Source: Moraxella lacunata (GTDB taxonomy: Bacteria; Pseudomonadota; Gammaproteobacteria; Pseudomonadales; Moraxellaceae). From it: a stretch of 14,375 nt of DNA. A program made the translations under genes and the position numbers. This document shows positions 8,021-14,375 of this stretch, in pieces; position 1 is the first letter of the stretch; every line of letters begins with the position of its first letter. Under the pieces are notes generated by a model, which was given only the letters and a program-made list of their open reading frames with translations, was not told where the DNA came from and made no database searches. The DNA is taken from NCBI RefSeq assembly GCF_002027545.1, contig NZ_MXAN01000045.1, forward strand, positions 1 to 14,375, given 5' to 3'.

Positions 8021-8057
8021 ATTGTGGCTAGCTTGAAAAGTTTGGGTTAGCCACAAT
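8021..8057 (+). terminator. Stem-loop after acnD, possible terminator
   Basis: A perfect 10-base inverted repeat, ATTGTGGCTA (8021-8030) with TAGCCACAAT (8048-8057), has a 17-base loop and starts 8 bases after the acnD stop. It is followed by T-rich but interrupted sequence (TATTATTTATTTGTTTTT by 8082), so termination may be partial. It is also the left border of the HNH gene. Confidence 0.5.
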
Positions 8058-8093
8058 GAATACCTATTATTTATTTGTTTTTGGAAACAAAAT

Positions 8094-8891
8094 ATGACTA
8101 GACTAAACCCAACAAATGCAACAAAACGCCGACTGTATTTACTTTCTGGCAATGAGTGTGCCTTTCCTACCTGCAATCAAAGATTAACTGATGAAAATGG
8201 CGATTTTATAGGTGAAATATGCCATATTGAAGGAGCGAATGAAGGTGGGGAAAGATATAATCCTTTTCAGACAGATGAAGAGAGAAGGGATATATCTAAC
8301 CTAATTTTATTATGTCCAAACCATCATAAAATAACCGATAACGAAGAAATTTATACAGTTGAGTATTTAAAGGAAATAAAGCGAAATCACGAAAGTAATT
8401 TTCTTTACTCCGATAATGATGATGTGCCTAGTGATTACTTATATCAAAAAACAATATACCCACAAAATTTATTTAAAATTACTGAAAATTGTGAATCCTA
8501 TCAAAACTACTTTTCAGATATTTTAGAGTTTATTAAATGTTTTGAAAGGGTATCAATCTCAGCTAGAAAATACTATGCTCACTGTATTATTAATGCAGAC
8601 ATGGATGGTCTTTCTTTATCATTTGACCCAAGAGTGATTGAAAGAAAACTCACTATTAATCGTAACCATAGTGCAGAATTATATATGGAATTGGTAAATG
8701 AATGCCTACTTAGAGAGTGGAATGATGAAAATTACCCAAAAGAAGTTATAGGACGTTTCTCTTGCGGAAATTCCAAATATTTAGATAGTAAAAATACTCA
8801 ATATTTCTTACAAGAATTACAAACTTTAGAACCAAAAATAATATTAGATATTTTTGAAAATTTAAATTTTTCTCATTTAGAATTACCATAA
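8094..8891 (+). CDS. HNH endonuclease-like protein with unassigned C-terminal domain
   Basis: A 265-residue protein between acnD and prpF. The N-terminal 85 residues hold a zinc-bound beta-beta-alpha-metal HNH fold. C22-x4-C27 and C74-PNH are the likely zinc ligands, and C43-H44-I45-E46 plus ISNLILLCPNHHKITD (67-82) provide the catalytic and metal histidines, with N69 as the middle N. Residues about 100-265 match no family I recognise. They are rich in aromatic and acidic residues with no transmembrane segment. ATG 8094 has a GGAAA ribosome site. The DNA is AT-richer than the flanking acnD and prpF. HNH proteins of this kind occur in restriction, toxin and anti-phage contexts; a defence role is inferred. 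Whether it works with the AbiTii-like protein upstream is unknown. Confidence 0.75.
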   Translation: MTRLNPTNATKRRLYLLSGNECAFPTCNQRLTDENGDFIGEICHIEGANEGGERYNPFQTDEERRDISNLILLCPNHHKITDNEEIYTVEYLKEIKRNHESNFLYSDNDDVPSDYLYQKTIYPQNLFKITENCESYQNYFSDILEFIKCFERVSISARKYYAHCIINADMDGLSLSFDPRVIERKLTINRNHSAELYMELVNECLLREWNDENYPKEVIGRFSCGNSKYLDSKNTQYFLQELQTLEPKIILDIFENLNFSHLELP

Positions 8892-8894
8892 ATA

Positions 8895-8915
8895 AAGGTG
8901 CGTAATACGCACCTT
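8895..8915. repeat. Short perfect palindrome between HNH gene and prpF
   Basis: Arms AAGGTGCGTA (8895-8904) and TACGCACCTT (8906-8915) surround one base, starting 3 bases after the HNH stop. It resembles a dispersed REP-like unit more than a terminator, since no U-run follows. It lies 33 bases before the prpF start and just upstream of that gene's ribosome site. Confidence 0.6.
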
Positions 8916-8948
8916 ACGCCCCACACCAAAAGGAATAAGGAACTTAAA

Positions 8949-10115
8949 ATGCAAACCCCAACCCCCGCCACTTATATGCGTGGTGGCACATCAAAAGGCA
9001 TATTTTTTAATTTGGCGGATTTGCCAAAGCCTTGCCAAGTGGCAGGGCAGGCACGAGACGCATTTTTACTCCGTGTCGTGGGCAGTCCTGACCCCTATGG
9101 CAAGCAGATTGACGGTATGGGCAATGGTTCATCAAGCACGTCCAAAGTGGCGATTATCTCACCTTGTACGGACGGTACGCACGATGTCAATTATCTGTTT
9201 GGGCAGGTGGCGATTGATAAAGCGATGATTGATTGGTCAGGCAACTGTGGTAATTTGACAGGGGCGGTGGGGGCGTTTGCCATTACCAATGGCTTGGTAC
9301 AGGCGGATAAAATCCCTGATAACGGCATTTGCACGGTCAAGATTTATCAGCAAAACATTGGCAAAACCATTATCGCCCACATTCCTATCAAGGACGGACA
9401 AGTCCAAGAAACGGGCGATTTTGAGCTTGACGGCGTAACCTTCCCCGCCAGTGAAGTTAAGATAGAATTTATTGACCCTGTGGACGATGACGGCGAGATG
9501 TTCCCTACAGGCAATTTAAAGGACAGACTTAGCGTGCCTGATGTGGGCGAATTTGACGTTACCTTTATTAACGCTGGCATTCCCACGATATTTTTAAGAG
9601 CGTCTGATTTGGGTTTTACAGGTACGGAATTGCAAAAAGACATTAATTCCAATGGCGAGATTTTAGCCAAATTAGAAAAAATCCGAGCCTATGGAGCGGT
9701 ACAAATGGGTTTAATCAGCCACATTGATGAAGCCCAAACACGCCAGCACACCCCAAAAATCGCTTGGGTTGCACCCCCTGCCGACTATGTTTCATCAAGT
9801 GGCAAAACCGTCAAGGCGGACGACATTCATCTACTGGTGCGAGCGATGAGCATGGGGCAGTTGCACCACGCCATGATGGGAACAGCGTCTGTGGCAATCG
9901 GCACGGCAGGCACAATCGTTGGCACGCTTGTTAATGACGTGGCAGGCGGTCAAGAGCTAAATGAGGTGTGCTTTGGACACCCATCAGGCACGCTCACGGT
10001 GGGCGGTCAGTCCGAGTGTGTAAATGGTAAATGGCTCGCTCGTAAGGTATCCATGAGCCGTTCGGCACGGCGGTTGATGGTGGGGCAGGTGTTTGTGCCT
10101 GAGGATAGTTTTTGA
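8949..10115 (+). CDS. prpF: 2-methylaconitate cis-trans isomerase
   Basis: Isomerises the 2-methylaconitate made by AcnD so that it can be hydrated to 2-methylisocitrate. The 388-residue protein belongs to the diaminopimelate epimerase/proline racemase fold. Visible motifs are MRGGTSKGIFF (10-20), GMGNGSSSTSKVAII with K66, and SGNCGNLTGAVGAFA with C100. The 34-residue spacing between K66 and C100 matches the K73/C107 pair that I recall from Shewanella PrpF. The start was set at ATG 8949, which has an AAGGA ribosome site; the upstream ATG at 8898 lies inside the palindrome and would add 17 unrelated residues. A strong terminator ends the transcript at about 10330. Confidence 0.95.
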   Translation: MQTPTPATYMRGGTSKGIFFNLADLPKPCQVAGQARDAFLLRVVGSPDPYGKQIDGMGNGSSSTSKVAIISPCTDGTHDVNYLFGQVAIDKAMIDWSGNCGNLTGAVGAFAITNGLVQADKIPDNGICTVKIYQQNIGKTIIAHIPIKDGQVQETGDFELDGVTFPASEVKIEFIDPVDDDGEMFPTGNLKDRLSVPDVGEFDVTFINAGIPTIFLRASDLGFTGTELQKDINSNGEILAKLEKIRAYGAVQMGLISHIDEAQTRQHTPKIAWVAPPADYVSSSGKTVKADDIHLLVRAMSMGQLHHAMMGTASVAIGTAGTIVGTLVNDVAGGQELNEVCFGHPSGTLTVGGQSECVNGKWLARKVSMSRSARRLMVGQVFVPEDSF

Positions 10116-10131
10116 CAGATTAAAATGTATA

Positions 10132-10278
10132 TATACTCAACAAACTTAAAATTACCACGAATGCAATGATGCTTGGATGTAGGGGCGTGCTGTGCACGCC
10201 TATAAAAATGACAACATTAAAAGACGTGCTCATCACGTCCCTACAAACCCGTAGTAAAAATTGAGTTTGCTAGGTATA
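10132..10278. repeat. MITE-like element, copy B, with two inverted palindromes
   Basis: The element is about 147 bases. Its imperfect terminal inverted repeats are clearer than in copy A: the left end TATACTCAACAAACTTAAAA aligns with the complement of the right end, TATACCTAGCAAACTCAATT, and both continue to TTAC-ACG. Inside are hairpins GGCGTGC-tgt-GCACGCC (10184-10200) and GACGTG-ctcat-CACGTC (10223-10239), each flanked outwardly by GTAGGG or its complement. It inserts between prpF and its terminator. Confidence 0.7.
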
Positions 10279-10291
10279 AATGAAGTCAGTT

Positions 10292-10330
10292 CAAACCCCA
10301 AAGTAAGAAAACTTTGGGGTTTGTGTTCTA
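10292..10330 (+). terminator. Strong intrinsic terminator downstream of prpF
   Basis: A perfect 13-base stem, CAAACCCCAAAGT (10292-10304) with ACTTTGGGGTTTG (10311-10323), has the 6-base loop AAGAAA, followed by TGTTCT. It separates the methylcitrate locus from lptFG. The A-rich left flank makes it weaker in the opposite direction. Confidence 0.8.
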
Positions 10331-10347
10331 AACCTTTGTCGTTATTT

Positions 10348-10377
10348 TTAGCAAAACCCATGAAAATTTGCTATAAT
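10348..10377 (+). promoter_or_regulatory. Predicted promoter for lptFG
   Basis: A perfect TATAAT (10372-10377) lies 18 bases after TTAGCA (10348-10353; four of six match TTGACA). Transcription would start near 10384. That is downstream of the ATG at 10379, so the lptF start is probably GTG 10406 with a leader of about 22 bases. Confidence 0.55.
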
Positions 10378-10405
10378 AATGCATTTTTATCATCAGTCTA
10401 GCACC

Positions 10406-11680
10406 GTGATTTTACGCACTTACATGATACGCCAAGTTGCCACGACCACCGCCCTTGTTTTAGGGTTTTTGGTGATCATGCTGTTGGGCGGTCGCCTGAT
10501 ACGTTATTTTGGCATTGCTGCCGAAGGGGGGCTGGATGTCGGGGTGCTGTGGACACTCATCGGCTATAACTTGCCTTATTTTTTGGAATTGATTTTTCCT
10601 TTGTCCTTTTTTATCGGGCTTATGCTGGTGTTTGGACGACTGTATGCCGACCATGAGATGGCGGTGCTAAATGCAGGCGGGATAAGCCGTGGGGCGGTGT
10701 CAAGGCGGATTTTGCCGTTGGTGGTGGTGGTGTTTGTCATGCAGGGTTTTATCACGCTCATCGGTAAGCCATGGGGCGTGGCAAAGGCGACCAACATTTG
10801 GCAAGAGCAGTCGGTGGTGGAGATTTTTGATTTGATTCGCACCAAAGAGTTCATCAGCAGTGGCGACTATCATCTATATGTGGGCGAAGTGGGCGATGAG
10901 CGTGAATTTTTAAAAGACGTCATCGTCATTCAGATGAATGATAACAAGCAAGCAGAGCATGCCAACACACCAACCACGCAGACGGCCATAGAGCAGGGCG
11001 ACCTGCTACACGCTGATAACCTAGACACGAGCAAAATCCCAAGCGAGCTACTATCCAACAAAGACACCATTATCCTAGCCAAATCCGCAACCCAAGTGCC
11101 GACCGCTACGCATGATGGCTCGGTGGTGCTTGACTTGCACGAAGGGCGACGTTATGAAGTGGACACCGCCAGTCGTCAGTACAGCCAAGTGGGCTTTGGG
11201 CGGTATCGCATTCATCTGACGGACAAAAGCGAGAATCAAGGACGCCCGATGAAGATAGAAGGCATTGCCACAAGCGAGCTTTTGGGCGTGCGTGGGGTGC
11301 AAGGCGAGATAACCCTAAAAAACAGCACGTTTAGCCCACAGCAGGTGCGTGCCGAGCTCGGTTATCGTTTGTCGTTGCCGTTTTTGATGATTATCGCTGT
11401 GTTACTTGCCACACCGCTTGCAACCGTGCGACCCCGTCAAGGCAGATGGCTCAAACTCATCCCTGCGATGTTTATTTTCGTGGCGAACGTGCTGATATTG
11501 ATTTCCCTAAAAGAGAGTATTGCCAAAGGCAAGATTGGCGTGTACATCTATCCTGTGGCATTGGTGCTGTTCATCGCCTTTGCCTTGTATCTAAATTATC
11601 ATGACCGTATCGTGGCACAGCTTCGCCGAAATCGTATCAGTCGCCAAAGTCATCAGCAATCAGGGCAGGGGGCATCATGA
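10406..11680 (+). CDS. lptF: LPS export ABC transporter permease LptF
   Basis: An inner-membrane permease of LptB2FG, which extracts LPS/LOS and feeds it to the LptC-A-D bridge. From GTG 10406 the protein is 424 residues. Three N-terminal membrane segments (about 13-35, 48-72, 100-120) include PYFLELIFPLSFFIGLMLVFGRLY and the family signature DHEMAVLNAGGIS, which contacts the ATPase. A periplasmic beta-rich domain follows, then three C-terminal segments starting near residue 320 with YRLSLPFLMIIAVLLATPLATVRPR. The GTG start gives VILRTYMIRQV, matching the family N-terminus, but no clear ribosome site is visible; ATG 10379 would add nine residues. The protein is longer than E. coli LptF, mainly through a hydrophilic stretch at about 177-230. 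It overlaps lptG by 4 bases (ATGA), so the two are translationally coupled. Confidence 0.94.
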   Translation: MILRTYMIRQVATTTALVLGFLVIMLLGGRLIRYFGIAAEGGLDVGVLWTLIGYNLPYFLELIFPLSFFIGLMLVFGRLYADHEMAVLNAGGISRGAVSRRILPLVVVVFVMQGFITLIGKPWGVAKATNIWQEQSVVEIFDLIRTKEFISSGDYHLYVGEVGDEREFLKDVIVIQMNDNKQAEHANTPTTQTAIEQGDLLHADNLDTSKIPSELLSNKDTIILAKSATQVPTATHDGSVVLDLHEGRRYEVDTASRQYSQVGFGRYRIHLTDKSENQGRPMKIEGIATSELLGVRGVQGEITLKNSTFSPQQVRAELGYRLSLPFLMIIAVLLATPLATVRPRQGRWLKLIPAMFIFVANVLILISLKESIAKGKIGVYIYPVALVLFIAFALYLNYHDRIVAQLRRNRISRQSHQQSGQGAS

Positions 11681-12768
11681 AAGCATGGATTTTACCCCGT
11701 TATGTCATCCGCTCGGCACTGTTTGCCATGATGGGAGCGGTGGTGGGCTTGTGGCTATTGCAAATCATCTTTGCCTATCTGTCCGAGCTTGAAAACTTAT
11801 CTGAGACTTATACTTATCTTGACGCGTTACGCTTTATTTTGTACCGTTCGCCTTATTTTTTGGTGCAGTTTATCCCCACAGGGGCGTTACTGGGGGCGGT
11901 GATAGGGCTTGGACTGCTGGCGGGCAACAGCGAGCTTGTGGTCATGCGAGCGTCTGGGGTGAGCGTGTACCGCATTATCGGGTATGCGATGTTGCCAGCG
12001 TTTTTATTTGTGGTCATCTCATTGGCGGTCAATCAATTTATCCTGCCCACAACCAACCAAAAAGCGTCGCAGATAGCCACGCATACCGCCACGACCGATA
12101 AGCTCTTTACGGTCAATGGCTACTGGGCAGTGAATGACACCGAGCAAGGGCAAGAGATTGTCTATATCAGTTATGCTGACTCGGACGGCAAACTGGGGGC
12201 AACCAAACGTTACTATCTGGATAAAGGGGCGAATCTGACGGGGGCGACCCGTGCAGGCAGTGGCGCGTTCCACGAGCAGGCAGGCGATGATTATCAGTGG
12301 CAACTGACTGACGTGGCACAGCTGACCGTAGGCGATACGGGTGTCTCTCGCAGTTTTGACACGCACAAGACCTTATCACTGCCCCTTGCTCCGAGTGATG
12401 TTCATCTTTTGACCAAAGAAGCCGAAGATTTGTCCTTGACCGACCTATACGCTCATCATCAGCTCATGAGTCATCAAGGCAAACGCTCGTTACGCCACGA
12501 AGTCGCCTTTTGGCAAAAGCTCTTATCCCCCTTTACTGTGCTGTCATTGGTGCTGGTGGCGTCGTCCTTTGTGTTTGGGTCGTTGCGTTCGCAAGGGCTT
12601 GGCTTGCGGATTGTCATGGCGTTATTGACAGGGCTGTTATTTAGCTATTTGACCGATTTGACAGGGTTTGTGGCATTGGCGACAGGGCTTTCCCCGTTTT
12701 TTATGGCGTTATTGCCGATTATTATTAGTGCTGGCGTGGGGATTTATCTACTGCAAAGACGGCAATAA
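11677..12768 (+). CDS. lptG: LPS export ABC transporter permease LptG
   Basis: The partner permease of LptF. The 363-residue protein is of normal length, with the same plan: N-terminal membrane segments (about 13-33, 58-85, 98-125), including PYFLVQFIPTGALLGAVIGLG and the coupling-helix signature NSELVVMRASGVSVYRI; a periplasmic domain (about 130-275); and three C-terminal segments from about 282. ATG 11677 overlaps the lptF stop codon, as is usual for this pair. A terminator begins at the stop codon itself, so the operon is lptF-lptG only. Confidence 0.95.
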   Translation: MKAWILPRYVIRSALFAMMGAVVGLWLLQIIFAYLSELENLSETYTYLDALRFILYRSPYFLVQFIPTGALLGAVIGLGLLAGNSELVVMRASGVSVYRIIGYAMLPAFLFVVISLAVNQFILPTTNQKASQIATHTATTDKLFTVNGYWAVNDTEQGQEIVYISYADSDGKLGATKRYYLDKGANLTGATRAGSGAFHEQAGDDYQWQLTDVAQLTVGDTGVSRSFDTHKTLSLPLAPSDVHLLTKEAEDLSLTDLYAHHQLMSHQGKRSLRHEVAFWQKLLSPFTVLSLVLVASSFVFGSLRSQGLGLRIVMALLTGLLFSYLTDLTGFVALATGLSPFFMALLPIIISAGVGIYLLQRRQ

Positions 12769-12796
12769 AAATGGGCGGGAGATTGCCCATTTTTAT
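12765..12796 (+). terminator. Intrinsic terminator overlapping the lptG stop codon
   Basis: A perfect 12-base stem, ATAAAAATGGGC (12765-12776) with GCCCATTTTTAT (12785-12796), has an 8-base loop. The T-run is in the descending arm. It includes the TAA stop at 12766-12768. The near symmetry allows some function on the other strand as well. Confidence 0.75.
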
Positions 12797-12820
12797 GGTT
12801 ATTTTTAAATTAAAAATCAA

Positions 12821-12845
12821 ATTTGCCATTTAGTGTATGGCAAAT
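12821..12845 (-). terminator. Inverted repeat, possible terminator for the capA-family gene
   Basis: A perfect 9-base stem, ATTTGCCAT (12821-12829) with ATGGCAAAT (12837-12845), has a 7-base loop. Read on the minus strand it is followed by T-rich sequence (TTTGATTTTTAATTT), as expected for a terminator of the convergent gene. It lies 140 bases past that gene's stop, so the assignment is tentative. Confidence 0.45.
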
Positions 12846-12872
12846 CATTACAAGCTCAATAATATAAGGGTG

Positions 12873-12893
12873 TAGGGGCGTGCTGAGCACGCC
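12873..12893. repeat. Solo GC-rich palindrome of the MITE-like family
   Basis: GGCGTGCT-g-AGCACGCC (12877-12893), preceded by GTAG, is the same core unit found twice in each MITE-like element at 1721 and 10132. Here only one unit is present and no convincing terminal inverted repeats flank it, so it is either a half-element or an independent REP-like unit. It sits between convergent lptG and the capA-family gene. Confidence 0.65.
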
Positions 12894-12906
12894 TTGTAAA
12901 ATTGTC

Positions 12907-12930
12907 AAAGGCTGTCCAAAGTAAGCCTTT
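12907..12930. repeat. Small hairpin upstream of the convergent gene end
   Basis: AAAGGCT (12907-12913) pairs with AGCCTTT (12924-12930) across a 10-base loop. It lies between the solo palindrome and the stop of the capA-family gene. No U-run is obvious on either strand. It may be part of a decayed repeat or a weak terminator; little more can be said. Confidence 0.35.
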
Positions 12931-12985
12931 CAAAGCGTATGGCGAATATTAAGCCCGTTAGGGTCATGATATGATTAATCACGCC

Positions 12986-14281
12986 TTATTTTGATGAGCG
13001 AGTAATCTTATTATCACGAAATACCAAACCGCTATTAGGAAAATCAAGTTCGGTTAAGCGTTTTAATTCACCAAAGGCACGGTTATTTTTATCTATCATC
13101 AGCCCATTTTCTTTGGTTTGATAAATGGACGCCACATCTGCCGAGACGAATTTACCGTCAGTTTGCATGGTGACATTGACAATGGGGGCAATGCCGTTTA
13201 GTCCACGCACATTAAACGCCCCATAAGTATTAAAATTCCCCAAACTGTACGCAATAAAACGGTCTTTATAGACTTCTACCGCCCGAGTTACGTGCGGGCC
13301 ATGCCCGATGACGATGTCCGCCCCCACATCGATGAGACTGTGGGAGAATTTATAGACATCGCCACGATTTTCATTTAAATACATCTCGGTGGTTTTGGGG
13401 ACACGCACATGATTTGCCCCTTCGGCGCCGCCATGAAATGAGACGATGACGATGTCCACTTTTTTATCCAGCTCTTTGACATAGCGTTTGGCGGTCTCTA
13501 AGTCATTGATAGAGAGTGTACCGATGTTTGGGGCAAAGGCGACCATGCCGTATTTTACGCCATTTTTGGTGAATGTGGTTGTGGGCTTGGACAGCAGTCC
13601 GGCAGAGTAGATACCGACATCAGCGAGTGTGTTTTTGGTGCTGGTACGTCCGATGTCGCCAAAGTCGCCTGTGTGGTTATTGGCAAGGCTTAACACATTA
13701 AACCCTGCGTCCTTGATGATTTTGGCGTAGCGGGTTGGCATACGAAAGGCATAGCAAGTCATGGGTTTGGGCTGACCTGTCTCGGGGTCTATGGCAGGCG
13801 TGTTGGGGCATTTGGTGGAGTTGCCTTCGTCTAGCAGTACCCCTTCTAAGTTGCCAAAGACCACATCGCCTTTTAGGTAGGGTTTGACGTATTTAAAGCT
13901 ATCACGACCGTCATTGGGCGGTAAAAAGCCCACATTGGGAAAGGACGACCCTATCATGATGTCGCCCACTGCCACGATGTTGATAAGTCCGTCTTTATTC
14001 GGTGTGGCGGTGTCATCGCCATGACCAAATAACAAATCATCATCGCTGATGATTATCTCATCACTGACGATGGTGCTACTGCCTTGATTGGGGTTGTATT
14101 CAAAATCATCAACTTTGCGGGCGACATAGCTCACCACGTCATTTTTATAAGTTGTGGCGGTGTAAGTCACCGTATCGCCAAAGTCAGCGATTTTTTGTGA
14201 AAAGTGCGTCTGGGTCTCGGCACTGCATGATTGGCATAAGATACCCACTGTCACAAAACACAGTAATGATAATCTTGTCAT
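12986..14281 (-). CDS. CapA-family metallophosphatase-like protein, exported
   Basis: A 431-residue protein with the PGA_cap (CapA) domain from about residue 99 to 380. Motifs are VGDIMIG (105-111), GNLEG (143-147), NNHTGDFG (201-208), HGGAEG (283-288), GHGPHV (326-331) and YSLGNF (345-350), all typical metal or phosphate ligands of the calcineurin-like CapA fold. The N-terminus is a Sec signal (TRLSLLCFVTVGILCQSCSA); cleavage after A21 is plausible, and C19 does not sit in a clean lipobox. A low-complexity acidic linker (about 60-98) precedes the domain. The start at 14281 has a clear AAGGAG ribosome site (14289-14294). CapA proteins are linked to poly-gamma-glutamate capsules, but no capB/capC is nearby, so the substrate is unknown. 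The 94 bases upstream hold no promoter I would defend. Confidence 0.88.
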   Translation of the reverse strand: MTRLSLLCFVTVGILCQSCSAETQTHFSQKIADFGDTVTYTATTYKNDVVSYVARKVDDFEYNPNQGSSTIVSDEIIISDDDLLFGHGDDTATPNKDGLINIVAVGDIMIGSSFPNVGFLPPNDGRDSFKYVKPYLKGDVVFGNLEGVLLDEGNSTKCPNTPAIDPETGQPKPMTCYAFRMPTRYAKIIKDAGFNVLSLANNHTGDFGDIGRTSTKNTLADVGIYSAGLLSKPTTTFTKNGVKYGMVAFAPNIGTLSINDLETAKRYVKELDKKVDIVIVSFHGGAEGANHVRVPKTTEMYLNENRGDVYKFSHSLIDVGADIVIGHGPHVTRAVEVYKDRFIAYSLGNFNTYGAFNVRGLNGIAPIVNVTMQTDGKFVSADVASIYQTKENGLMIDKNNRAFGELKRLTELDFPNSGLVFRDNKITRSSK

Positions 14282-14375
14282 AAAAATTCTCCTTAATGTC
14301 TACTTCAATCTCAACTTAAAGTTACAAATTATTGATTTCCAGTGATTATTTTTCGGGTTGTAGATACCATAAACC

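Noticed and set aside
8898..8948. Earlier ATG for prpF at 8898
   Set aside because: It falls inside the palindrome at 8895-8915 and adds 17 unrelated residues; ATG 8949 has AAGGA and begins the PrpF-like sequence.
10379..10405. ATG 10379 as lptF start
   Set aside because: It is two bases past the predicted -10 hexamer and upstream of the expected transcript start; GTG 10406 matches the family N-terminus better. Not fully excluded.

Overview
The window looks like the chromosome of a gammaproteobacterium of the Moraxellaceae, most likely Moraxella or a close relative. This rests on protein style, moderately AT-rich DNA, a CatM/BenM-like LysR regulator, the AcnD/PrpF form of the methylcitrate pathway, and short dispersed GC-rich palindromes. 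The genus is inference from memory of these families; no search was run.

Layout. Positions 1-607 are decayed accessory DNA: the 3' end of an IS200/IS605-type tnpB on the minus strand abuts the 3' end of a WG-repeat protein gene on the plus strand. A LysR-type regulator (628-1530) follows. After a 400-base AT-rich spacer holding a good sigma70-type promoter and a MITE-like element comes the methylcitrate locus: prpB (1931-2809), prpC (2971-4131), acnD (5427-8012) and prpF (8949-10115). Together these condense propionyl-CoA with oxaloacetate, dehydrate and isomerise the methylcitrate, and cleave methylisocitrate to pyruvate and succinate. No prpE or prpD is present in the window.

The unusual part is that two visibly AT-richer genes sit inside this locus at two different junctions. 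One, between prpC and acnD (4209-5381), encodes a protein with an AbiTii-like N-terminus and a C-terminal helix-hairpin-helix domain. The other, between acnD and prpF (8094-8891), encodes an HNH nuclease-like protein with an unassigned C-terminal region. Both look like defence or DNA-transaction genes, both are codirectional with the operon, and both have stem-loops at their borders. A terminator-like hairpin with a short U-run separates prpC from the AbiTii-like gene.

After prpF come a second copy of the MITE-like element, a strong intrinsic terminator and a promoter, then lptF-lptG (10406-12768, overlapping by 4 bases). These encode the inner-membrane subunits of the LPS/LOS exporter LptB2FG. 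Past a terminator and a third palindrome, a convergent capA-family gene (12986-14281, minus strand) ends the window.

Smaller structures worth noting are three consecutive AT-rich stem-loops between prpB and prpC, and the two ~150-base elements carrying paired palindromes inside imperfect terminal inverted repeats.
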